IMG/VR virus record: IMGVR_UViG_3300042905_002558
Span: 1-34,808 of that record
Reading direction: 5' to 3' (one strand)
Source of the DNA: a virus
Length of the DNA: 34,808 nucleotides
Part shown: positions 23,465-30,256 of the stretch, in pieces
Layout of the letters: every line of letters begins with the position of its first letter
Position numbering within the stretch: position 1 is the first letter of the stretch
Translations under genes and position numbers: made by a program
The notes under the pieces: model-generated
Databases searched by the model: none
Told to the model about the DNA's origin: nothing
What the model saw: only the letters and a program-made list of their open reading frames with translations

Positions 23465-26400
23465 ATGGCCGCATCGCCACTCTTCGACCTCTACGATCCG
23501 TACGGCCTGTTGCAAGACCAGGCCAGGATGGGGCTTCTTCCATCCGACGACCCAGACGAAGAATTGCGGCGGCGGGCAACCGTTGCCGACCTCATGCCGC
23601 AGGAGCAGCAAAGCTCCATGCTCGGCAAGTTGGCCGAAATGGGAACCTCTGGACTCGCCGGGCTGGGGTGGATCCTGGACACGCCTGGTGCCATGGTTCG
23701 CGGTCTCTTATCCGAGGGGCCCGGCAAGGCCATCTCGGCCCTCTGGGACACAAGCGATGAGCGTGTAACCGGCCGCGAGCTGGCGCGTCAGTATGGGATG
23801 GCGTCCAACAAGGATAACTGGTGGAATTTTGGCGGCGGGCTTGCGGCCGAGGTTTTGCTAGATCCGCTGACGTACATGTCGTTCGGCGCCAATCAGCTTC
23901 TGGGCGCCCCGGCCAAGACGCTCGCCGGGCGTGCGGCCCAGAAGGCCGGCATGATGGGCCACATGGACGACTATGCCCGCGCCGCAGGCGTTGGTCCTCG
24001 GGTTGCAGCCCGTAACGCCACCGCCGACGAACTGCTTAAGCTCATGCCCGCGGACGCCGCCGCTGCGGCTCGCCAGCGGTTCGTAGCAGACATGGGCGAA
24101 GAAGCATTGACAGCCCCGCTCGCACGCATGAATCGCATCGGCCTCCCTGGCATGACGCAGGGTGCGACTGATCTCTTTGGGCAGACGATAGGTGACGCCA
24201 CCGCCAAGTGGGCTGACGAGGCCGGCGACAGTCTGATGCGTAACGACATCACCGGGCCTGTCCTTCGCCGGCTCAATGCTGCCGTTGGTGACGCAGACGT
24301 TCTCGGCATGACCGACTACGACCGGCAGCTAGAGGCCAAGGAGCTGTCGTCCCTTCGGCGGAGGCGAGCGGCGGCCGACAGACGCACGCTGGCCGATTTG
24401 CAAATGCGTGCAGAGAACGTGCTGCGTGGCGAGGGCCGGTCCCTGGGCGAGCTGGACCTCTCGCGCGGCCTGCGGTCGGCCCTGGAGCTGGGGCCAGAAA
24501 GCATCGCTGACGACACTGCCGAGCTTCTGTCTCGCCCAGGCGTCCAGGATGTCACGGACTTTTGGGACGCCTACAGAGACGCCACTCCAGATCGTCGCAG
24601 GGGGCTGGGGCTTCCCATCGAAGAGTGGCAGTCCAGGGCAGGAACGCAGTTTGTGCCTCGGCAGCAGGTCGGGTTCGATGTCCCGCAGCGGCCAGAGTGG
24701 CCGGCTGGCGTGGTCCCGCCTGAGAGGATCAAGCAGCAGTACAGCCGCGGCAATCGGCGGGTCAATTTCAGCGAGAATCTTGGGCGGCGGCGGCGGGACT
24801 ACACCGATGCGGTGGGTGGCACCGACACTCTTGACAGGCTGTCCTTGGACCCTGAAGTCCAAAAGGCTTTACGCGAGGCCGCGAATCCGGACGCTCGGCT
24901 GCTGCTGGAGGACTGGGCGGCCCGCAACTTGGACATCGGAGACGGCGGCCTGTATGGGTGGGTGGATGAGCTGGACACGCGAGCCCAAGACCAGATCGAC
25001 TCCCTGACAGCCGAGATGAATCGGCTTACCGAGCGTGCCGGCGGACCGACGAGGCGCACCCAGCAGCTCCAGGAGCAGATCGATGCCATGCGTGCCGATC
25101 TACCGGGCGAGCCGCAGTACCTGCACAAGGCCCCGCCGCTCGCTGCCGACCACCCGCTCGCCGCGCAGCAAGCTGAATTGTCGAAGCAATTGGCGGCGGC
25201 CCAGCGCGGCGGCGAGCTGCATAGGGTCGGGGAGCTGAAGCGTCAATTGGACTCGGTTGTCGCCCAGATTCCAGACGCCGAGCGCGACGCTTGGAAGGAC
25301 TCGCTGTACACCAAGCTCGCTGACTTCACTCGGGCGATGGATCCGCAGCACGCCAAGACGGGCGTGCCGATCTTTGGCCAAAACACATTCCAGGAGATCT
25401 CTCGCTACGTTCAAAGCGGCGGGCGACTTGAGACAGACGCCGACTTCATGCTTAACCTGCTAAAAAAGCAGGCGGCGGATGTCGGTGTGGATGATGTGAT
25501 CGGCAACGTCAACTACACGCCGGCTGAGACGCTGACGCGACTGGGGCTTACGGGCGAGGATGCCTTGAAAGTCCTGGAGAAAAGGGTCGGCCGTCCTCTG
25601 GCCAACGTCTCGTTCCCGAAGAAGTTCGTTGACGACTGGTCCCGTGTGGTTGAGCGAGGCCAGGTAGCGCCAGAACTCAACCCCATCCTTGAGGCTGGAG
25701 ACAACTTCCTCAAGACGTTCAAGACGCTCGCTCTGGCATGGCCCTCCCGGTACTCCCGAGACGCATACTCCGGTGCGTTTGCGGCAGCCATGCGGAACTC
25801 GTTTAATCCCGTGGACTGGTATGTAGGGACACAGCTGCGTAAGGGAAACTACGACCCGCTGGTCAAGCCGATGCTAGGTGGGCTGATTCCGCCCAGGCTG
25901 GCGGGCGCGCCTGAGTACGCCGAACTGCTGAAGGCCAATCCCGATGAGGCCGTGCGGCGGTTTCTGCTGGATGCCGGCGAGCAGGGCATGGGGTCTGGCA
26001 CGGTGTCGAACGAGCTGGCCGATGCTGCTGCCAATGCGCAGATGCGTGAGCTGTATCCGGGCGCAGCCAATCCGCAATGGTCAGAGGTCGGGCGTCGGTT
26101 CTACAACCCGGATCGCACCTGGCGTGAGGCACTGCGGGACTACAACCCGCTTGCCACCCGTGGAGCGTCCGGAAACCGCAATCCGATCCTGGAACTGGCG
26201 GACAGGGCTGGCGAAACCACGGACGCCGGCAACCGCTACGGAACGTACCTCAATCAGATCCGCCAAGGGGCTGCGCCAGAAGAGGCGGCACGGGTGGCGA
26301 ACCTCACCCAGGTCAACTACTCGCCGGACGCCTTTACGAACTTTGAGCGGGATGTGCTGAAACGCATCTTCCCCTTCTATTCGTACACCAGGGGCATTAT

Positions 26401-27235
26401 GCCGTTGATCGGCAGTGAGCTGGTCAACAACCCGGCCGGACTGATGGGCAAGACGACGCGAGCCATTGCTCGCGGGTCCGCGCCGTCTGAGGACAACTTC
26501 ACGCCGGAGTACCTGCGCCAGAGCGCTTCGATCCCGTTGCCAGAGGGGCTGCCATTGCTGGGCCTTGATCCAGGATCCAACCTCAAGCGATACCTCACCA
26601 ACATCGACCTGCCGTTTGAAAGCGTGATTAACTTGGTGACTCCGGGTGTCGGCAACAGCACCCTGGAGACGGCCGGTGGCACGCTGCGGAAGACGGCCCT
26701 CAACCTCCTTGGTCAGACCAACCCGCTGATCAAGGGGCCGCTGGAACTGTTCACAAACCGGCAGTTCTACTCCGGGCGACAGCTGTCCGACCTGTACTCT
26801 GTGCTTGAGCAAACGCTCGGGGCGCCGGGGCGGTTGGCAGAGCAGGTGCTGGTCAATGCCCCGGGCGGGAGTCGGCTCGTCGGCACGTATCGCCAATTGA
26901 CCGACGACCGCCTGTCGCCGCAGGAGAAGTATTCCAAGCTCCTGTGGAACGCCATGACCGGCCTGAAATTCCAGGACGTTGATCAGGAACGCACGCGGCG
27001 TCTCGCCGCCCGGGATACGCTCAATCAGCTCCTGGAAACCACGCCAGGCGTCCGGACCTACGAGAACATCACGGTCCCCGAGGATGTGCTGCGGGGCATG
27101 CCGAAAGAGCAGCGGGACATGTACTTGTTGTACAAGATCATTCAAAGCACGGCCGCGAAACAGGCTCGCGAGAAGAAGAAGCAGCAGGCGGCCCTGGATC
27201 CGCTCCAGATGCTAGGTGTTCTGAACCAGTTCTAG
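23465..27235 (+). CDS. Large internal (ejection) virion protein, 1256 residues
   Basis: The largest protein of the window (1256 residues), the last of the late run, similar in length to T7 gp16. It has GLAGLGWILDTPGAMVRGLL (about 57-76) and a glycine-rich region GGGLAAEVLLDPLTYMSFGA near residue 125, both possible membrane-active helices. A long helical region has a coiled coil (about 500-600), and a C-terminal third carries FPFYSYTRGIMPLIGSELV (about 967), a pattern seen in other very large phage internal proteins. I see no lytic transglycosylase or peptidase signature. It probably enters the host envelope during DNA delivery. The ribosome site is weak. Its last 24 bases overlap the 3' end of the integrase gene on the other strand. 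Confidence 0.7.
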   Translation: MAASPLFDLYDPYGLLQDQARMGLLPSDDPDEELRRRATVADLMPQEQQSSMLGKLAEMGTSGLAGLGWILDTPGAMVRGLLSEGPGKAISALWDTSDERVTGRELARQYGMASNKDNWWNFGGGLAAEVLLDPLTYMSFGANQLLGAPAKTLAGRAAQKAGMMGHMDDYARAAGVGPRVAARNATADELLKLMPADAAAAARQRFVADMGEEALTAPLARMNRIGLPGMTQGATDLFGQTIGDATAKWADEAGDSLMRNDITGPVLRRLNAAVGDADVLGMTDYDRQLEAKELSSLRRRRAAADRRTLADLQMRAENVLRGEGRSLGELDLSRGLRSALELGPESIADDTAELLSRPGVQDVTDFWDAYRDATPDRRRGLGLPIEEWQSRAGTQFVPRQQVGFDVPQRPEWPAGVVPPERIKQQYSRGNRRVNFSENLGRRRRDYTDAVGGTDTLDRLSLDPEVQKALREAANPDARLLLEDWAARNLDIGDGGLYGWVDELDTRAQDQIDSLTAEMNRLTERAGGPTRRTQQLQEQIDAMRADLPGEPQYLHKAPPLAADHPLAAQQAELSKQLAAAQRGGELHRVGELKRQLDSVVAQIPDAERDAWKDSLYTKLADFTRAMDPQHAKTGVPIFGQNTFQEISRYVQSGGRLETDADFMLNLLKKQAADVGVDDVIGNVNYTPAETLTRLGLTGEDALKVLEKRVGRPLANVSFPKKFVDDWSRVVERGQVAPELNPILEAGDNFLKTFKTLALAWPSRYSRDAYSGAFAAAMRNSFNPVDWYVGTQLRKGNYDPLVKPMLGGLIPPRLAGAPEYAELLKANPDEAVRRFLLDAGEQGMGSGTVSNELADAAANAQMRELYPGAANPQWSEVGRRFYNPDRTWREALRDYNPLATRGASGNRNPILELADRAGETTDAGNRYGTYLNQIRQGAAPEEAARVANLTQVNYSPDAFTNFERDVLKRIFPFYSYTRGIMPLIGSELVNNPAGLMGKTTRAIARGSAPSEDNFTPEYLRQSASIPLPEGLPLLGLDPGSNLKRYLTNIDLPFESVINLVTPGVGNSTLETAGGTLRKTALNLLGQTNPLIKGPLELFTNRQFYSGRQLSDLYSVLEQTLGAPGRLAEQVLVNAPGGSRLVGTYRQLTDDRLSPQEKYSKLLWNAMTGLKFQDVDQERTRRLAARDTLNQLLETTPGVRTYENITVPEDVLRGMPKEQRDMYLLYKIIQSTAAKQAREKKKQQAALDPLQMLGVLNQF

Positions 27236-28039
27236 CGGCGGTGCCGTGGGTTCCTGTCGCTTCTCCTCGGCCAGCAGCAGCCGGTCCACGTAGTACTGCT
27301 TCATCCCCGGGCTTCGATGTCCTAAGTGTCCACTGGCGTCCTTGCCGGAAATTTCGCAGTAGGTCGCCCCTGATCGCCGCAAGAACTTAGTGCTTCCCGG
27401 CAGGCCGGCAGCATTTCGGATCTGCCGCATCAGGGCCATCACCTTGTCTCGGCAGATCAGGTCGCCAAAGATACGCGGCCCAAGGACAGGCAGCTCGCGG
27501 ATGGCTGCCAGGGCGTTGTCATCCAGCCAGCACACATGGGGCCACCCAACCTTGTGCTGGCTGGGGCAGAGACGTTGGCCACGGATTTGGTCATGGCGAA
27601 TCGACAAGAGATCCTCAAGACGCAGGCCGGTGGAGTAGGCCACCAGGATCCACGCCCGTGCCAGCTTGGCTCGCGGGCATTTGCGGCCACCAGTCAGATT
27701 CGCGGCTACCGCCAGAAGCGAACGAATTTCCGCATGGCTCCACGCCCTCGGGTTGGGGGGAATCTGCTTGACACGCCGGAGGGGCCGGAGTATACTGGCG
27801 TCCACAAGTCGCTCGGAGGCGGCAAAATGCAGCAGACAACGCAGCATTTTTCTGTGGTTGCGAACGGTGGAGGGAGCAAGATGCTTCAACGCCCCAGTCA
27901 GGTAGGCGTCGATGCGGTCGGGATGCAAGTCCTCGGCCTGCCAGTCCAGTCGCCGGACGAACACCTCCAGCTGCTCCAGGTAGCCGGGCGATCCTCCCAC
28001 GCGGTTGTGGTAGAGGCGAGCAAGTGCGAGCAAAGTCAT
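27212..28039 (-). CDS. int: Tyrosine integrase (site-specific recombinase)
   Basis: A 275-residue protein. The start at 28039 is chosen because GGAGG lies 6 bases ahead; a longer frame reaches 28126 but runs into the att-like region. The N-terminal SAM-like core-binding domain spans about residues 20-95 (PSTVRNHRKMLRCLLHFA). Catalytic residues: R140 in STGLRLEDLL, probable K163 (QHKVGW), R221 in KFLRRSGATY (the usual H of HxxR is K218), H241 in HLGHRSPG, and the nucleophile tyrosine at Y249 or Y250 (MKQYYVD). It integrates and excises the phage genome at att sites. There is no long arm-binding domain, so it is on the short side. It converges on the late operon. Confidence 0.9.
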   Translation of the reverse strand: MTLLALARLYHNRVGGSPGYLEQLEVFVRRLDWQAEDLHPDRIDAYLTGALKHLAPSTVRNHRKMLRCLLHFAASERLVDASILRPLRRVKQIPPNPRAWSHAEIRSLLAVAANLTGGRKCPRAKLARAWILVAYSTGLRLEDLLSIRHDQIRGQRLCPSQHKVGWPHVCWLDDNALAAIRELPVLGPRIFGDLICRDKVMALMRQIRNAAGLPGSTKFLRRSGATYCEISGKDASGHLGHRSPGMKQYYVDRLLLAEEKRQEPTAPPLELVQNT

Positions 28040-28056
28040 GGCGAAGCCTCCGGCGG

Positions 28057-28095
28057 GGGGCTTTTTACCCACGCTTGGCAGGTGTTTAAAGCCCC
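28057..28095 (-). promoter_or_regulatory. Hairpin in integrase leader
   Basis: GGGGCTTT (28057-28064) and AAAGCCCC (28088-28095) form a perfect 8-bp stem, with possible inner ACC/GGT pairing. On the integrase strand it ends just upstream of the GGAGG ribosome site, so it could modulate integrase translation, or be a protein-binding palindrome. Confidence 0.45.
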
Positions 28096-28127
28096 GCAAA
28101 ATCGCTTTATTCGGAACTTCGGGCAAC

Positions 28128-28143
28128 TAGCTCAGTTGGTTAG
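28128..28143 (+). other. tRNA D-arm-like 16-mer, candidate attachment-site element
   Basis: TAGCTCAGTTGGTTAG is identical to the D-arm core found in many bacterial tRNAs, but the rest of a tRNA is absent: no D-stem partner GAGC, no anticodon arm, no forward T-arm, no acceptor partner. A fragment of a host tRNA beside an integrase is typical of an attP identity region, although those usually match the 3' half of the tRNA. Confidence 0.5.
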
Positions 28144-28150
28144 CCGCCCG

Positions 28151-28178
28151 CGACTCCTCGCCCTCTGCGAGCGAGTCG
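28151..28178. repeat. Inverted repeat beside integrase, candidate recombinase core site
   Basis: Left arm 28151-28161 (CGACTCCTCGC) pairs with right arm 28167-28178 (GCGAGCGAGTCG, one C at 28172 unpaired) around a 5-base centre, CCTCT. Two about 11-bp inverted arms with a short spacer resemble the core-binding sites of tyrosine recombinases. It begins eight bases after the tRNA-like 16-mer. It could also be a simple RNA hairpin. Confidence 0.5.
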
Positions 28179-28213
28179 AACCAATCTTAGAGTCGGCCTA
28201 TCTGGCCTGTCTC

Positions 28214-28232
28214 GCAGCCCTTCTCTGGCTGC
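28214..28232 (+). other. Small perfect hairpin in early leader
   Basis: GCAGCC (28214-28219) pairs with GGCTGC (28227-28232) around a 7-base loop. No U-tract follows, so it is not an obvious terminator; it may be part of a structured 5' leader of the early operon. Confidence 0.35.
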
Positions 28233-28299
28233 ACCAAATGGAACTCTGTCTCGGCCTTCTTGTGGTCGGACAGTTTCGCAAAGCGTTCAGGAGGCTCCG

Positions 28300-28345
28300 C
28301 CCACGGACGGGCTGAAGGATCGGCTGGTTGCCCATGGACGGGCTG
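28300..28345 (+). repeat. Twin direct repeat with hairpin cores ahead of early operon
   Basis: CCCACGGACGGGCTG (28300-28314) and CCCATGGACGGGCTG (28331-28345) match at 14 of 15 bases, 31 bases apart. Each contains GCCC...GGGC around a 6-base loop (the first copy uses the G at 28299), so each can form a short hairpin; the second is followed by TTTTCTCTC. They may be tandem operators for a repressor, or a leader attenuator just upstream of the exonuclease ribosome site. Confidence 0.45.
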
Positions 28346-28368
28346 TTTTCTCTCTCGGAGGTGTACAG

Positions 28369-29229
28369 ATGAACATCGATGTTTCAAACGGGCCGGTGAA
28401 AGTCGTCGGCATGGAGAGCAGTGTCTACTTCTCGCTCAAGCAATTTGACTCGCGGTCTTTTCTGCACGCGGTGAGCAAGGGTGGCGGCGAGGCCCAGCGG
28501 TGGCTGGACCAGGGCTACCCCCTGTTCACGGGGAACTCGGCCACCAAGCGGGGCGGCGAGTTTGACGAGATCGTCATGGGGATGTGTGCCGGGAAGACCT
28601 TTGATTCCCTGGTCTGCATCGCTCCGGATAAGGTGCTTGGTGCTAACGGATCCCGCAGCACCAAGGCATACAAGGAGTGGGAGGCCGCCCAGACGGGCAT
28701 CTGCTGTACGGCCGACCAGGCTTGGGTCTATCGCAAGATGATCGAAGCCATGGAGCGGAACAGTGCCGCCAAGGCTCTCATGGACCAGACCTCCGAGACG
28801 CAGCTCTCGGTGTTCTGGCAGGAGGTCAACGGACACCTTCTCAAGGTGCGGCCGGACGGCGTGACGCCTGATCTGTGGTGGGATCTCAAGACGACCTCGG
28901 CCACCTGGGATCGGCTGTACCGCAGCGTCTTTGACTACGGCTACGCGGAGCAGCAGTGGCTGTACTGCCGTGGGGCGGAGCAGATCGGCTACGAGCCGTT
29001 CCGAATGCCGTTCGTCTTCGTTCAGACCATGCCGCCGTATGCGTGCCATGTGTTCTATCTGCCTGACGATTTAGTGGAGGAGGCTGGGCAGCGGTTGCTC
29101 AGTGTGATGGAGGAGGTTCGTCTGCGGCGTTCGACCGGCGTCTACATGCCCGCTGATCACGGTGAGATCACGGAGTTGGAGATCCCGGCCTGGGCCCGCG
29201 GCAAGCAAGGAGAGGTGGTGATCCTATGA
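28369..29229 (+). CDS. PD-(D/E)XK recombination exonuclease (lambda Exo/RecE type)
   Basis: A 286-residue nuclease. Motifs in order: GGEFDEIVMG (62-71), an acidic residue in SETQLSVFW (E143), RPDGVTPD (D163), WDLKTT (D172, K174) and QQWLYCRGAEQIG (Q195/Q196 with Y199), the Q-x-x-x-Y motif of the RecB/lambda-exonuclease branch. These fit a 5'-3' double-strand exonuclease that makes single-stranded tails for the annealing protein encoded next. GGAGGTG is well placed before the ATG. It is the first gene of the early recombination operon and overlaps the ERF gene by ATGA. Assignment to the superfamily is firm; the exact subfamily is not. Confidence 0.85.
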   Translation: MNIDVSNGPVKVVGMESSVYFSLKQFDSRSFLHAVSKGGGEAQRWLDQGYPLFTGNSATKRGGEFDEIVMGMCAGKTFDSLVCIAPDKVLGANGSRSTKAYKEWEAAQTGICCTADQAWVYRKMIEAMERNSAAKALMDQTSETQLSVFWQEVNGHLLKVRPDGVTPDLWWDLKTTSATWDRLYRSVFDYGYAEQQWLYCRGAEQIGYEPFRMPFVFVQTMPPYACHVFYLPDDLVEEAGQRLLSVMEEVRLRRSTGVYMPADHGEITELEIPAWARGKQGEVVIL

Positions 29230-29852
29230 CTGACCATAACGACATCCTTGGCCCGAGCAGTTCGCCTGCGACCGGCCAGTTGACCAAGGCCCTGGCAGCC
29301 GCCCAGGCCGAGTACCCGGTGGTGAAGTTCGACTCTGCGAACCCGCACTTCAGGAGCAAGTTCGCCAGTTACTCGGCGTGCTGCGAGGCGTTGCGTGGTC
29401 CGCTGACGAAGAACGGCATCGCTCTCCCGGACTTCCGGCCGGGGCTGGTGAACGGGCAGTGGATTGTGATGGGCACGCTCCGGCATCTGTCGGGCGAGTA
29501 CATCACGGCCATCGCTCCGTTGCTCATGGGCAAGTCGGACATGCAGTCCTTCGGGGCTGCCATGACCTACGCCAAGCGGACGCTGCTCATGGCACTGGCT
29601 GGCGGGTTCTCTGGCGAGGCGGATGACGACGGGCAGAGTGTGGCACAGTCCGACACTCCGCCGGCCAACCACGCCAAGAGCATGCAGTACGAAGCCGAGG
29701 CCAAGAAGGCCATTGCAGAGGCCAAGGATGAGGCCACGGCAAAGAAGCACCTGGATACCGTCCGGCTGCGGGCCAAGGAAAAGGCCGTGGCTCCGGAGGT
29801 CTACAAGCGTTGTGAGGCTGAGTTCAACAAGGTCTGGAAACAGGAGGCTTGA
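29226..29852 (+). CDS. erf: ERF-family single-strand annealing protein
   Basis: A 208-residue protein with the ERF signature: SANPHFRSKFASYSACCEAL (38-57), then a core with LRHLSGEYITAIAPLLMG (85-102) and QSFGAAMTYAKRTLLMALAG (107-126), followed by the acidic EADDDGQ. ERF proteins (as in phage P22) bind single-stranded DNA and anneal complementary strands during phage recombination and genome circularisation. The C-terminal 65 residues are a variable Lys/Glu-rich helix. It lies between an exonuclease and an SSB, completing a recombination cassette, and is translationally coupled to the exonuclease. The length is typical. Confidence 0.9.
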   Translation: MTDHNDILGPSSSPATGQLTKALAAAQAEYPVVKFDSANPHFRSKFASYSACCEALRGPLTKNGIALPDFRPGLVNGQWIVMGTLRHLSGEYITAIAPLLMGKSDMQSFGAAMTYAKRTLLMALAGGFSGEADDDGQSVAQSDTPPANHAKSMQYEAEAKKAIAEAKDEATAKKHLDTVRLRAKEKAVAPEVYKRCEAEFNKVWKQEA

Positions 29853-29854
29853 TC

Positions 29855-30184
29855 ATGGGTTATCAGCGTTTCGTTGCTCTCGGGAATGTCACCAAGGATC
29901 CCGAGATTCGGCAGGTCGGTGAGAACGATGTGGCCAAGTTCGGCATTGCCGTCAATGGCTACAAGGACAGCGTGGAGTTCTTCGACTGCGAGTGGTGGAA
30001 GCCCAACGGGGCTCTCGGCTACGTGGCCAAGGGAACGCCTGTTCTGGTCGAAGGTGAGTTGCAGACGCAGAAGTGGGAGAAGGACGGCCAGCAGCGCAGC
30101 AAGGTTGTGCTGAAGGTCCGGACTCTCCAGCTCTGCGGCAGTAAGTCCAAGGCCGAGCCTGAGTACGCAGGGGATTTTGCCTGA
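29855..30184 (+). CDS. ssb: Single-stranded DNA-binding protein
   Basis: A 109-residue OB-fold protein: YQRFVALGNVTKDPEIRQVG (3-22), FGIAVNGYKDSVEFFDCEWW, LGYVAKGTPVLVEGELQTQK and a final strand VVLKVRTLQLCG. It starts at ATG 29855, seven bases after AGGAGG; a TTG six bases further upstream is less likely. It is shorter than bacterial SSB and lacks the usual long linker, ending in a brief acidic tail (AEPEYAGDFA) that only loosely resembles the protein-interaction tip. It coats single strands made by the exonuclease. A strong terminator follows. Confidence 0.9.
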   Translation: MGYQRFVALGNVTKDPEIRQVGENDVAKFGIAVNGYKDSVEFFDCEWWKPNGALGYVAKGTPVLVEGELQTQKWEKDGQQRSKVVLKVRTLQLCGSKSKAEPEYAGDFA

Positions 30185-30198
30185 GTCAGTGCGCGCCG

Positions 30199-30240
30199 CC
30201 CGGGGCGGAGAACCTCCGACTCCGCCCCGGGTTTCTCTTT
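30199..30240 (+). terminator. Strong Rho-independent terminator after ssb
   Basis: A perfect 12-bp GC-rich stem (CCCGGGGCGGAG at 30199-30210 with CTCCGCCCCGGG at 30220-30231) around a 9-base loop, followed by TTTCTCTTT. It ends the exonuclease-ERF-SSB unit. Confidence 0.9.
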
Positions 30241-30256
30241 CACACACACAACAGCC

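Larger units (their letters stand above)
28040..28368. other. Structured intergenic region between integrase and early operon (att/leader region)
   Basis: This 329-base gap contains no convincing gene. It holds, in order, the integrase leader hairpin (28057-28095), a tRNA D-arm-like 16-mer (28128-28143), an inverted repeat (28151-28178), a small hairpin (28214-28232) and a twin hairpin repeat (28300-28345), then the GGAGGTG ribosome site of the exonuclease gene. No promoter with good -35 and -10 boxes was found, though divergent promoters for int (-) and the early genes (+) should lie here. Confidence 0.7.

Noticed and set aside
28040-28126. Longer integrase start at 28126
   Set aside because: The inner ATG at 28039 has GGAGG at the right distance, and the extra 29 residues are unlike integrase N-termini.
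28121-28200. Possible tRNA gene (GCTCAGTTGGTTAG block)
   Set aside because: Only the D-arm core matches. There is no D-stem partner, anticodon arm, forward T-arm or acceptor pairing, and the T-arm-like piece is on the wrong strand.
27536-28315. Forward-strand frame of 259 codons opposite the integrase
   Set aside because: It is the antisense of the integrase core and runs through the att-like region; no ribosome site or family.
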